Positions 13,941-21,022 of a stretch of DNA of 21,022 bases are shown here, in pieces. Positions within the stretch are counted from its first letter, which is position 1. The number at the start of each line of letters is the position of its first letter. A program made the translations under genes and the position numbers. A model generated the notes under the pieces. It was not told the DNA's origin. It saw only the letters and a list, made by a program, of their open reading frames with translations, and ran no database searches. Source of the DNA: Acidimicrobiales bacterium (GTDB lineage: Bacteria > Actinomycetota > Acidimicrobiia > Acidimicrobiales > SZUA-35); assembly GCA_013003325.1 (NCBI GenBank), contig JABDJU010000106.1:1-21022 (forward strand). The letters are read 5' to 3'.

Positions 13941-15029
13941 GTGCAAATTGGGGTACCGACCGAGATCAAAGCCAACGAGAACCGCGTCGGCCTCACCCCT
14001 GAGAGCGTCGCCGAATTGGTGGGCGCGGGTCACGGCGTTGTGGTGCAGCAGGGAGCCGGCGACGGGTCAGGCTTTCCCGATGCCGAGTACGCCGCCGCCG
14101 GTGGGGAGATCGTGGTCGATGCCGAGGCGGTCTTCTCCAAGGCCGAGCTGATCGTGAAGGTGAAAGAACCGCAGGCGATCGAGCGGGCCCGCCTCACCGC
14201 TGATCACACGCTTTTCACCTACCTCCACCTCGCCCCAGACCCCGATCAGGCCGCAGACTTGGTCGACTCGGGTGCCACGTGCATCGCCTACGAATCGGTG
14301 ATTGGTCCCCGTGGTGATCTCGCCTTGCTCGCCCCGATGAGCCAGGTCGCCGGCCGGTTGGCCGTACAGGCGGGCGCCCGCAGCTTGGAAAAGGTGGCCG
14401 GTGGATCCGGCGTTCTGCTCGGTGGCGTGCCCGGCGTCGAGGCTGGAAAGGTCACCGTGATCGGCGGAGGCTTCGTCGGCAAGAACGCCATCGAGATGGC
14501 CGTCGGGCTCGGGGCACGCGTGGTGGTGCTCGACCGCAACCCAGCCGTGCTCGAAGCCCTGTCCGACAGGTACGGGCCGGCGATCCAAACGGTCTACAGC
14601 ACCACGCCCGCCTTGGAGCGGCACGTGGCCGAAAGTGACCTCGTGATCGGCGCCGTGCTGGTGCGAAACGCTCGGACTCCCCACCTGATCACAAAAGCGA
14701 TGCTGGCGTCGATGCGTCCCGGGTCGGTGATCGTCGATGTCGCCATCGATCAAGGCGGCTGCGCGGAGACGTCCCGGCCCACCACCCACGCCGATCCCAC
14801 CTATGTGGTCGACGGCGTCGTCCACTACTGCGTGGCCAACATGCCCGGCGCAGTACCTCGCACTTCCACGCTGGCGCTCAACAATGCGACGTTGCCCTAC
14901 GTGATGAAGCTGGCCAACGGTGTCGACCAGGCGCTCGCAGCCGATGCGGGGCTCGCCGCCGGCCTTACCGTGAAGGCGGGCAAGATTGTGGAACCAACGG
15001 TCGCCGCCGCTCTGCCGCAGTTCGCCTGA
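13941..15029 (+). CDS. ald: Alanine dehydrogenase
   Basis: A 362-residue NAD-dependent alanine dehydrogenase (L-alanine + NAD+ + water to pyruvate + ammonia + NADH). Known key residues fall at the family positions: R15 (NENRVG) and K75 (VKVKEPQ) for pyruvate, H96 (FTYLHLAP). The Rossmann loop VIGGGFVGKNAIEMAVGLGA and the signature VDVAIDQGGCAETSRPTTH with the catalytic aspartate follow. The start is GTG 13941: AGGGGG stands five bases upstream and the protein then begins MQIGVPTEIKANENR, as in relatives. The open frame from 13869 adds 24 unrelated residues. It is probably controlled by the divergent Lrp/AsnC regulator. In mycobacteria this enzyme serves alanine catabolism and redox balance under low oxygen. 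Confidence 0.95.
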   Translation: MQIGVPTEIKANENRVGLTPESVAELVGAGHGVVVQQGAGDGSGFPDAEYAAAGGEIVVDAEAVFSKAELIVKVKEPQAIERARLTADHTLFTYLHLAPDPDQAADLVDSGATCIAYESVIGPRGDLALLAPMSQVAGRLAVQAGARSLEKVAGGSGVLLGGVPGVEAGKVTVIGGGFVGKNAIEMAVGLGARVVVLDRNPAVLEALSDRYGPAIQTVYSTTPALERHVAESDLVIGAVLVRNARTPHLITKAMLASMRPGSVIVDVAIDQGGCAETSRPTTHADPTYVVDGVVHYCVANMPGAVPRTSTLALNNATLPYVMKLANGVDQALAADAGLAAGLTVKAGKIVEPTVAAALPQFA

Positions 15030-15055
15030 GTTCGATCGACCGGCGGCTGCGTACG

Positions 15056-16378
15056 TTACTGGTAGCTCACCATCGACGGGATACGGGCCAGCTCGTCGCG
15101 CACCTCGAGCGGGGTCATCAGACCGGTGTCTTCATCGAAGAACAGCTTGAACCCGGTGTAGTGCTCCTCGCGAGGTAGGAGGCTCTTGTAGACCCCCTTC
15201 TTGAGGGTCTTGCCCCCGTGTCCGTCGATATGAAAGATTGTCGCCAGTTCGGGACGGACCTCGATCGCTTCACGGTTGCGGACCATACGCCGGGTGAACT
15301 GGTGCACCACAAAGGGCTTCTGGGGCAGGTTGTGCTCGGCGACCAGGCCGGCCAGATACTCGCCGACCTCGTTGATCTCGCTGGCGTCGGCGTAACCGAT
15401 GATGGTGGCCGGTGCCACGCCCCACGGCATCCGCCACTCGGTATCGAGGGCGAGGCCGACATCGGGCTGGATGAGATACTCCTCGTACTGGCTGACCTGC
15501 TTCATGAACCGGCCACCGCCGGGCTGGAAGTCGAGGATCAGCATGCCGTCGACCTCACGGATGGCGGCCAGGTACTCCTCCAGATCTTCCCTGGATGTGT
15601 GAGCCGAGTAGTCGCCGTCGGACCCGGGCGATGCCTGCGCCACCGTCTGGATGTAGTCGAAGGCGGGGATGGTGGGGATACCGGTGATCTCTTCCCATTC
15701 GTTGGCTCGGGCGGCAACGCGGGCGGCCGCCTCTTGTGGGGTGCCTTCACCGGCGATGCCGAGGCGGGGGGTTGCCCCCGAGCCGTAGTCGGCCACGATC
15801 ATGCGCCCTTCGAGGAGGGGAGCGCGGTACATGACCTCCTCGCAGCCGAGCAAACCATCCGGGCCGGCATCGTTGTCGGCGATGGCGCATACTTCCTGAG
15901 GGCCTTCCCGGAGCTTCACCGCAGCCTTGAACGCACCGGCGATCTCCACCTCAGCTTCGGCGGGCTCGGTCGACAATTCGGGCGGCGCGGTGTCAGCGGG
16001 TTCACCGGAATCGTCCGGTTCTTCCTGCCCGGGCTCGATGTCAGTTGCCGCAGCGGGCTCGGGTTCGAACACGTCGGCCGGTGCGTTGTCGATCCACACA
16101 GAGATCGGCACATCGGCGGGGGACCCATCTCGCTCGGTGAGCCCCGAGAGCGTCAGGATGCCGTCGGCGCTCACGTCGAGGTTGTTGAGGTGACCAGTGA
16201 CCCGCGCCACCGGGGCCGGCGGGACCGGTGCCGGGAGCTTCTCGTCGAGGTCCACCATCGCCAATCGGTCGGCTGCTTCGGAGGTTGGGGTGTCCGCAGG
16301 TTCGGGGAGCAGCGCCGTCGCTGAGCCGCCGAGACCAATGGCGGCGAGGGCGAGGAGCACGCGGCGGGGACCGATCAC
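15056..16378 (-). CDS. Secreted protein of unknown function with TIM-barrel-like C-terminal domain
   Basis: 440 residues. The N-terminus (MIGPRRVLLALAAIGLGGSA) looks like a Sec signal peptide. Residues ~55-165 look like a small beta domain (NNLDVSADGILTLSGL, ISVWIDN) interrupted by a long Glu/Asp/Pro/Ala-rich stretch (~104-146); C164 and C179 may form a disulfide. Residues ~190-440 form a compact domain with strands and helices in alternation: MIVADYGSG, IPAFDYIQTVA, DGMLILDFQPGG, DVGLALDTEWRMP, KPFVVHQFTRRMVRNR, ATIFHIDGHGG. This resembles a glycoside-hydrolase-like TIM barrel, and I recall similar unannotated proteins in actinobacteria. Activity is unknown. The frame is open to 16555, but GTG 16378 gives a proper signal peptide and has CAAACT six bases upstream. 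It is divergent from the zinc-ribbon gene. Confidence 0.75.
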   Translation of the reverse strand: MIGPRRVLLALAAIGLGGSATALLPEPADTPTSEAADRLAMVDLDEKLPAPVPPAPVARVTGHLNNLDVSADGILTLSGLTERDGSPADVPISVWIDNAPADVFEPEPAAATDIEPGQEEPDDSGEPADTAPPELSTEPAEAEVEIAGAFKAAVKLREGPQEVCAIADNDAGPDGLLGCEEVMYRAPLLEGRMIVADYGSGATPRLGIAGEGTPQEAAARVAARANEWEEITGIPTIPAFDYIQTVAQASPGSDGDYSAHTSREDLEEYLAAIREVDGMLILDFQPGGGRFMKQVSQYEEYLIQPDVGLALDTEWRMPWGVAPATIIGYADASEINEVGEYLAGLVAEHNLPQKPFVVHQFTRRMVRNREAIEVRPELATIFHIDGHGGKTLKKGVYKSLLPREEHYTGFKLFFDEDTGLMTPLEVRDELARIPSMVSYQ

Positions 16379-16384
16379 CCCGCA

Positions 16385-16390
16385 AGTTTG
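16385..16390 (-). promoter_or_regulatory. -10-like hexamer of the secreted-protein gene
   Basis: Minus-strand CAAACT, then TGCGGG, then GTG at 16378. It agrees with the leaderless spacing and with the signal-peptide start; the hexamer is a partial match to TAnnnT. Confidence 0.4.
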
Positions 16391-16452
16391 CTGCAACAGG
16401 GAACTCGGTTGGTGGCAATGGGGTGAGGTGACGCCGGTTTCGTGGTGCGGTG

Positions 16453-16458
16453 TAGCGT
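16453..16458 (+). promoter_or_regulatory. -10 hexamer of leaderless zinc-ribbon transcript
   Basis: TAGCGT, seven bases, then ATG at 16466. The same hexamer as before ligC, with one base more of spacing. A GTGACG further upstream (16428-16433) could be a weak -35. Confidence 0.5.
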
Positions 16459-16465
16459 GCAAGTC

Positions 16466-16792
16466 ATGTCTGCGGACACGATCTGTGCCAACTGTGGTGA
16501 GGAGGAGAATCTCCGCGGATCCCGCGACGGTGACACCATCACCGTCACCTGCCACTCGTGCGGCCTCGTATGGGATCGAGACCTCACGCCCAAATGCGGC
16601 ACCTGTGGATCGGTCGATGTTCGCAAGGCGTTCCAGTCGATCCTGGAGAAGTCGCGAGGCACTCAGCTCTCGATCCAGTCGATGCGGCTGGTCTACCTGT
16701 GCCCCCGGTGTGATGCCGACCGGCTGGCCGACTACATCAAGAGCAACACTCCGCTCCCACCGGACGAACTGCCGGTGACGCCGCGGGACTGA
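16466..16792 (+). CDS. Small protein with two zinc ribbons
   Basis: 108 residues with four CxxC pairs: C7/C10 (CANC), C29/C32 (CHSC), C44/C47 (CGTC) and C79/C82 (CPRC). Paired in order, these make two zinc ribbons. The first resembles TFIIB/RPA12-type ribbons (GLVWDRDL after the second pair); the second is split by a helix (FQSILEKSRGTQLSIQS). Functions of such proteins range from nucleic-acid binding to protein interaction; none can be assigned here. The frame opens at 16442 but ATG 16466 is supported by TAGCGT seven bases upstream and starts directly before the first ribbon. It lies 20 bases before the dCTP deaminase gene, which appears to have its own promoter. Confidence 0.8.
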   Translation: MSADTICANCGEEENLRGSRDGDTITVTCHSCGLVWDRDLTPKCGTCGSVDVRKAFQSILEKSRGTQLSIQSMRLVYLCPRCDADRLADYIKSNTPLPPDELPVTPRD

Positions 16793-16800
16793 GCGGCCGG

Positions 16801-16806
16801 TAACGT
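16801..16806 (+). promoter_or_regulatory. -10 hexamer of leaderless dcd transcript
   Basis: TAACGT, then GACCGT, then GTG at 16813. It begins only nine bases after the zinc-ribbon stop, suggesting that dcd can be transcribed separately even though the genes are close. Confidence 0.5.
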
Positions 16807-16812
16807 GACCGT

Positions 16813-17379
16813 GTGATTCTCTCGGACCGCACGATCAAGCAAGAGGTCGAGTCGGGCAGGATCGAAATCGAACCGTTCGATCCCGGTGCGATTCAACCCA
16901 GTTCGGTCGACCTCAGGCTCGATCATCGTTTCATCGTTTTCCGCAATCACACCCGTAGTCACATCGATGTCAAAACCGACCTCACCGACCTGACCACCGA
17001 GGTCGAAGCGAGCGACGACCGACCGTTCATTCTCCACCCGGGCGAGTTTGTGCTCGGCTCGACGGCGGAACGGATTCGGCTGCCGAACGACCTCGTTGGG
17101 CGGATCGAGGGCAAAAGCAGTCTGGGACGGCTCGGCCTGCTGATTCACACCACGGCCGGCTTTGTCGATGCCGGCTGGAATGGCATGATCACGCTCGAAT
17201 TCTCCAACGTCGCCAGCTTGCCGATCACCCTGTATCCGGGCATGAGGATCGGTCAGATCAGCTTCATTCAGATGACTACCGAGGCCGACACCCCCTACGG
17301 CTCCGGCGCGTTGGGTTCGAAGTACCTGAACCAGGCTGGGCCTCGTCCGTCCCGGTACTGGGAGAACTTCACCACCTAG
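16813..17379 (+). CDS. dcd: dCTP deaminase, probably bifunctional (dUMP-forming)
   Basis: A 188-residue dCTP deaminase. Catalytic residues keep the family's spacing: S102 and R106 in GKSSLGRLGLL and E129 in GMITLEFSN, equivalent to S111, R115 and E138 of E. coli. IQPSSVDLRLD and HPGEFVLGST are also conserved, and the C-terminus (GSKYLNQAGPRPSRYW) should close over the nucleotide. Overall it is closest to the M. tuberculosis enzyme (LHPGEFVLGST, SSLGRLGLL, PSR-x-x-NF), which is bifunctional and turns dCTP directly into dUMP, avoiding dUTP. I infer the same here. The start GTG 16813 gives the standard N-terminus MILSDRTIK. It is followed after 12 bases by the DUF3445 gene. Confidence 0.93.
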   Translation: MILSDRTIKQEVESGRIEIEPFDPGAIQPSSVDLRLDHRFIVFRNHTRSHIDVKTDLTDLTTEVEASDDRPFILHPGEFVLGSTAERIRLPNDLVGRIEGKSSLGRLGLLIHTTAGFVDAGWNGMITLEFSNVASLPITLYPGMRIGQISFIQMTTEADTPYGSGALGSKYLNQAGPRPSRYWENFTT

Positions 17380-17391
17380 AGGACGGCATCG

Positions 17392-18198
17392 ATGAACCTT
17401 CAGTGGCTCGGGGAGCTCGACCTGGACCCTGCTTCGCCGTGGCTCAGGATGGGAACCCGAGGCCTTGGGGAGCGTCCCTGGTTGGTAACCGACGAGAACA
17501 CCGAGCGGGAGTTGGAGCTGCGTACGAATCTGATGGACGAGCGACCCGACGAGGTGGTGGCCGAACCCTCCGCGTCTCACGCGGCCGCCGCCGAACTCGA
17601 ACAGCTCGTCATCGGCGCCGGAGTAGCGGTCGCCGATGGGCCCAGCCCGCTGCGACGGCTGGGGGCATCGATTCAAGAGGATCTCTGCTTGCTCGAACGG
17701 ACCGAGGCCGGTTGGATCTTGAGGGCCGCCGTGCTCTGTTTCCCGTCCCGCTGGCGTCTCGGCACCAAGCTGGACCGTCCCCTCGCTGCCGTCCACGGCC
17801 CGGTCGAGGGGTACGCCACCGCCCTTGACGCCGGCGTCACCAAGCTCATCGATCGGCTCGAAGATCGGGTCGTCCTTCGCCGCAACTGGTTTCTTCATCC
17901 CGATGGTGCGCTCTTCCAGCCGGATCGGCCCGAACATGATCCGGTGGTTCCTGCCGATCGATGTGGAACCGATCTCTTCGTACGGAGCGAGCGTCAGACG
18001 CTACGACTGCTTCGGTCTTCTGGATGGTGCGTGTTCACGATCCGAATCCAGCAGTGCACGGTCGCCGATTTGGCTCGCTCGCGGCGCGCCGACCTGCAGC
18101 GATGGCTCGATCACGTACCGCCGAGCGACCGGAACCATCGCGGCGTGCCGGACGAACAGGCCCACGAATTGAGCGGCTGGCTGGCCGCTAATCCCTGA
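17392..18198 (+). CDS. DUF3445 family protein (heme-dependent oxidative N-demethylase-like)
   Basis: 268 residues recognised as DUF3445. Shared motifs are QEDLCLL (95-101), the W-x-L-x-A-x-x-LCFPSRW run (108-121), KLDRPLAAVHGPV (126-137), RRNWFLHPDGALF and the C-terminal RSERQTLRLLRSSGWCVFTI. Characterised relatives are heme enzymes of the oxidative N-demethylase family that act on dimethylated amines such as dimethylamine monooxygenase subunits; the substrate here is unknown. ATG 17392 has GAGGA eight bases upstream, 12 bases after dcd, so it is read from the dcd transcript. The link to dCTP deaminase is not explained by known function. Its last 11 bases overlap the convergent SulP gene. Confidence 0.82.
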   Translation: MNLQWLGELDLDPASPWLRMGTRGLGERPWLVTDENTERELELRTNLMDERPDEVVAEPSASHAAAAELEQLVIGAGVAVADGPSPLRRLGASIQEDLCLLERTEAGWILRAAVLCFPSRWRLGTKLDRPLAAVHGPVEGYATALDAGVTKLIDRLEDRVVLRRNWFLHPDGALFQPDRPEHDPVVPADRCGTDLFVRSERQTLRLLRSSGWCVFTIRIQQCTVADLARSRRADLQRWLDHVPPSDRNHRGVPDEQAHELSGWLAANP

Positions 18199-20380
18199 GA
18201 GTCCGCAGGGCCCGTTCGGCGTGGATCAAACGGCCCGCCAGCGTTCGGGCCGCCAGCCGATGAATCACCGCCGCTGACCCGGGATCATCCGACTCCAATC
18301 GTTCAAGATCGTCGGGGGCGAGGTGGAGCACAGCGGACTCGGTTTCGGCGATGACTTCGGCTGTCGCGTTGCCACCTCGGTACAGACTGATCTCGCCCAG
18401 CACCGTTGCCGGGAGCATGGTCCGCAGCCGTGTTGTGTTTCCGTTCATCGATCTCAGCCGGGCGGTGAGCGTGCCCGACTCGACGAAGAAGAAACCAGGT
18501 GCAGGCTGATCCTGGGCGATCACCACCGCACCCGCTGGATAGGCCCGCCGGGTGAAGGCACCGGCGATTCTCTCGGCCTGGGCAGGAGATCGGCTGACTT
18601 CGGCGAGCAGCTCGGAGATCGTCTGTCCGTCGAGAGGTCGCTCGAGATGGGCGGTGAGGATCTGCTCCTCACACCAATTGACAGCTTCGTCCAGAGAGCC
18701 GAATCGACCGATGGCCTGTCGGCCGACGGCATCGGCCTGGGCAACGAGCTCTTCGATGCGACGCCGTGGTCCGGCGAGCACGATGGCAACGCCGCTCTGG
18801 TGAGCGATCCGTGCGAGCTTGCCCAATGACGCCGACGCAGAAGAATCGAGGCCGGTCACACTGGTCAGATCGAACACCACGAAGTCGAGCTCGTCGAGCC
18901 GATCGATGATTCTTGGATCGGTGAAGACGTCGTGGGCCGTCCCAAAGAACAGATAGCCGTGAAGCTCGAGCACAACGCCCCGGTGACCCTCTGATTCGAT
19001 GACGTCAGCCTCGGCGGTCGACCGCTCGGTGGTGCTCCTGAACACTTGCAGCGAATACGAGTGGCGGATGGCGCTGATGCGGCTGTACCGAAACACGAAC
19101 AACACGATGGCGGCGATCGTGCCCAGGGCGATCGCATTGAGGAACCCGAACAGCAGCACCGCGACGCCGCTGCCGGCGACGAGTCCGTACTCGACCCGGT
19201 CGAGCGTCGTTCGCGAGTCCCACAGCCAGACCGCGAGGAAGCCCAGCGCCTGGCTCACGAGGATGGCACCGACCACTGGTGCCGGCACCACCGTCAGAAT
19301 CGCCGATCCGACGAGCAGGGCGGTGCCGACGACCAGCACAGACAGCAGAGCCGCTCCTCGCCGCGGGCCTCCGAGCCGCCGCAGAAGCAGGCTCGTAGCA
19401 AAGTACATGTAGCCCGGGGGCCCTGCGGCGGGGATGGCCGCGGCGATCGAGAGCCCGGTGACGGTGAGTTCCCGGTCGACGTCGATGTCGCTGCCGCTCG
19501 CCGAGTCGAGCGAATGGCTGCGGATCAGGAGGCCGAGCCCTGCGAGCACGGCGATGGTGATGATGGCCCCGGCCTGTGAAAGGACCGCACCCCATTCGGC
19601 GTCGCGGATCGTGGTGACCGTGCCCAGCGTCCAGCCCGAGGTGTTGTCGAGCCCCCCGAGCAACCAGCCCCGCTGGCGGGCCTGGTCGATCCCGGTCCCG
19701 GATCCGGCAAAGACCAGGTGCACCATGGCACACGACGACAAGATGAGCCACGGAATGATCGGCCGACTTCGGTCGTTGCGGCTCATGGCGTAGAGCACGG
19801 CGCCGAGCCCCGCGGCCGGTACCCACGACAAGATCGCATCGAGTTCGCCCGCTCGGTCGAGGCCCTCGGGCATCAGAATCCCGGCTGCGCCGAGAAGGAA
19901 CAGCACACCGGTGGCAACCTGGAAGCCGCCGATCACCGGGTTGGGAAGGTAGCGCACGAGCCCGCCGAGCCGATAGTGCCCGGCGATCAGCAACCCCGCC
20001 GATGTGACGATCGATGACACCACCAGCAACCCGATGACGGTCGGGACCTGTCGTTCGCCGGTCACTTCGATCGCGATTGCGGCGGCGGCAACGCCAGCGA
20101 TAGCCGACGTGTCCTGGACCGATGCGACAGTGCCCGAGAAGCTCGACCCGACGGCGGTGACGATGCCGTTGAGCATCGAAGAAAACAGGCCGATGCCAAT
20201 CCCCACCGGAAGCGCGTAGGCCAGATCGCCTCGAAAGACCAACGCCATCATCGAGATGATCGAGGTGATGTTCGTGACGCCGAAGATCACTCCATAGGCG
20301 GTCGTGGCCCCTGCTCGTCTGGGTGAGAAGTCGTGCAGGATCTCCTCGATCCCCCGCTTCACCACAGAGGTGACGCTCAC
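18188..20380 (-). CDS. SulP family transporter with STAS and cyclic-nucleotide-binding-like domains
   Basis: 730 residues. Residues ~20-420 form the SulP/SLC26 membrane domain, starting AYGVIFGVTNITSIISMMAL, with VRYLPNPVIGGFQVATGVLF and a later AAAIPAAGPPGYMYFATSLL. Residues ~455-560 are a STAS domain (VVLELHGYLFFGTA, VFDLTSVTGLDSSASASLGK). Residues ~600-720 are a cNMP-binding-like beta roll (VVIAQDQPAPGFFFVESGTL, GEISLYRGGNATAEVIAE). The phosphate cassette lacks the arginine that holds the cyclic phosphate (NATAEV where RxA is usual), so it may not bind cAMP. The transported anion (sulfate, bicarbonate or other) is not evident. The start is GTG 20380, overlapping the upstream hydrolase stop in GTGA, so the two are coupled. 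Confidence 0.88.
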   Translation of the reverse strand: MSVTSVVKRGIEEILHDFSPRRAGATTAYGVIFGVTNITSIISMMALVFRGDLAYALPVGIGIGLFSSMLNGIVTAVGSSFSGTVASVQDTSAIAGVAAAAIAIEVTGERQVPTVIGLLVVSSIVTSAGLLIAGHYRLGGLVRYLPNPVIGGFQVATGVLFLLGAAGILMPEGLDRAGELDAILSWVPAAGLGAVLYAMSRNDRSRPIIPWLILSSCAMVHLVFAGSGTGIDQARQRGWLLGGLDNTSGWTLGTVTTIRDAEWGAVLSQAGAIITIAVLAGLGLLIRSHSLDSASGSDIDVDRELTVTGLSIAAAIPAAGPPGYMYFATSLLLRRLGGPRRGAALLSVLVVGTALLVGSAILTVVPAPVVGAILVSQALGFLAVWLWDSRTTLDRVEYGLVAGSGVAVLLFGFLNAIALGTIAAIVLFVFRYSRISAIRHSYSLQVFRSTTERSTAEADVIESEGHRGVVLELHGYLFFGTAHDVFTDPRIIDRLDELDFVVFDLTSVTGLDSSASASLGKLARIAHQSGVAIVLAGPRRRIEELVAQADAVGRQAIGRFGSLDEAVNWCEEQILTAHLERPLDGQTISELLAEVSRSPAQAERIAGAFTRRAYPAGAVVIAQDQPAPGFFFVESGTLTARLRSMNGNTTRLRTMLPATVLGEISLYRGGNATAEVIAETESAVLHLAPDDLERLESDDPGSAAVIHRLAARTLAGRLIHAERALRTLRD

Positions 20381-21022
20381 CCCGGTGCGGCGCCCAGTGA
20401 GATCGTGGAACCCTCGACCGCAAAGCTCACATCGTCGCGTTCGAGGGACTCGTGCAGCTCATCCAGCTCGGTGTCAGTACGGAACGGATCATGGTGGAAC
20501 AGGAGGGTTTGCTTGGCGCCGGCCGCATCGCCAAGTCCGATCGGGTACGAGTATGTGCAATGTCCCCAGTCCGCCCGGTCGACAAACTCTTCGTCGGTGT
20601 ATTGGGAGTCGTGGATGAGGAGATCGACGTTGTGAGCTAGTTCAATGGCCGCGTCGTGGTGGGCGCCATCGCCGTGAGGACCAGCGCCATAGCTGGTGGG
20701 ACTGTGATCAGGCAGGTAGGCGATGGAGTTGATGCCATCGGATATCCGAAATCCGAAGGTGCGCCCGCCTTTGTGGGGTACGTCGCGTGCGGACACGGCG
20801 AAGTCCTGAATCGTGTAGTCGCCGGCCTCGATTTCTCGGCTCGACCAGTTGCCTCGCAGTTCACTGATCCTGATCGGAAACAACGGAGGTGAGAAGAACC
20901 TCTCCAGTACGTCTTGCCCGCCGTCCTGGTGGGGTATGAGCAGCTCAACCTCGCTACCGGGTCGGTCACCCTCTCTGAAGAACGGCAAACCGAGTACGTG
21001 GTCCCAATGAACGTGGCTGAGC
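20377..21022 (-). CDS. MBL-fold metallo-hydrolase, 5' end outside window
   Basis: The last 214 residues of a metallo-beta-lactamase-fold hydrolase; the frame is open to the right edge. The visible part begins LSHVHWDHVLGLPFF, which contains the HxHxDH zinc-binding motif. Later YLPDHSP, then LLIHDSQYTDEEF (the aspartate bridging two metals) and WGHCTYSYPIGLGDAAGAKQ with the next histidine, and LLFHHDPFRTD with the last. This is the pattern of the PhnP/RNase Z-like phosphodiesterase branch rather than true beta-lactamases. The substrate is unknown; nucleotide or cyclic-phosphate esters are possible, which would be notable next to a cyclic-nucleotide-domain transporter (inference). Its stop overlaps the SulP start. 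Confidence 0.85.
   Translation of the reverse strand, partial: LSHVHWDHVLGLPFFREGDRPGSEVELLIPHQDGGQDVLERFFSPPLFPIRISELRGNWSSREIEAGDYTIQDFAVSARDVPHKGGRTFGFRISDGINSIAYLPDHSPTSYGAGPHGDGAHHDAAIELAHNVDLLIHDSQYTDEEFVDRADWGHCTYSYPIGLGDAAGAKQTLLFHHDPFRTDTELDELHESLERDDVSFAVEGSTISLGAAPG

Noticed and set aside
15218..16324. 368-residue plus-strand ORF
   Set aside because: Antisense to the secreted-protein gene, which has a signal peptide and a supported start. The plus-strand reading shows no recognisable domain.
16732..17937. 401-residue minus-strand ORF
   Set aside because: It is antisense to dcd and DUF3445, both of which have clear family motifs; its composition is typical of a GC-rich shadow frame.
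19005..20423. 472-residue minus-strand ORF inside the SulP region
   Set aside because: Arg/His-rich out-of-phase reading of the SulP membrane domain; it has no hydrophobic segments.
1..21022. tRNA genes, CRISPR arrays, insertion sequences, strong intrinsic terminators
   Set aside because: Looked for by eye on both strands; no cloverleaf, regularly spaced repeat, transposase or GC hairpin with a T run was found. Gaps between convergent genes are mostly zero to 26 bases or overlaps.

Overview
The window is high-GC bacterial DNA with dense, mostly short-spaced genes. It most likely comes from an actinobacterium outside the classical mycobacteria, perhaps Acidimicrobiia-like. This is inferred from three features: a divergent aldR/ald pair, a LigC/Prim-PolC-type repair pair and a mycobacterial-type dCTP deaminase, together with many starts that look leaderless. 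I see no tRNA, rRNA, CRISPR array, insertion sequence or phage gene.

Layout. (1) 1-3373, minus: the first 1,124 residues of a large nonribosomal peptide synthetase that leaves the window at base 1. Its order is formyltransferase, partial condensation domain, then an adenylation domain interrupted by a MupA/Atu3671-type luciferase-like monooxygenase. (2) 3520-5426, plus: a decayed 5' piece of a DUF2855 gene, followed by the most notable gene here. This is a UGSC-family selenoprotein read through an in-frame TGA (3999-4001), with a SECIS-like hairpin 11 nt downstream. An ordinary gene caller would split it in two. (3) 5423-8443: EamA transporter and DUF72 protein (minus), then an intact DUF2855 gene (plus) that is the paralogue of the decayed piece. 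(4) 8444-9336, minus: AzlC/AzlD-type amino-acid exporter pair. (5) 9474-11176, plus: FEN-type 5'-3' exonuclease, GNAT acetyltransferase and DUF427 protein. (6) 11198-13299, minus: ATP-dependent ligase followed by a stand-alone LigD-type polymerase, an arrangement matching LigC plus Prim-PolC. (7) 13342-15029: an Lrp/AsnC regulator divergent from alanine dehydrogenase, with two identical palindromes between them. (8) 15056-16378, minus: a secreted protein of unknown function. (9) 16466-18198, plus: double zinc-ribbon protein, dCTP deaminase and a DUF3445 protein. (10) 18188-21022, minus: a metallo-beta-lactamase-fold hydrolase (cut by the right edge), translationally coupled to a SulP-STAS-cyclic-nucleotide-domain transporter.

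Across the window many genes have a -10-like hexamer (TAnnnT or a close variant) 6-7 nt before an ATG or GTG and no Shine-Dalgarno sequence. This indicates widespread leaderless transcripts and was used to choose several starts. Downstream genes in operons instead use 4-base overlaps (GTGA or TTGA) or a visible ribosome binding site. Functional themes are DNA repair and nucleotide pool upkeep (exonuclease, polymerase, ligase, dCTP deaminase), amino-acid metabolism and export (alanine dehydrogenase, AzlCD, EamA), and selenium-dependent redox chemistry. No selA, selB, selC or selD is visible in the window, so the selenocysteine call depends on the rest of the genome.
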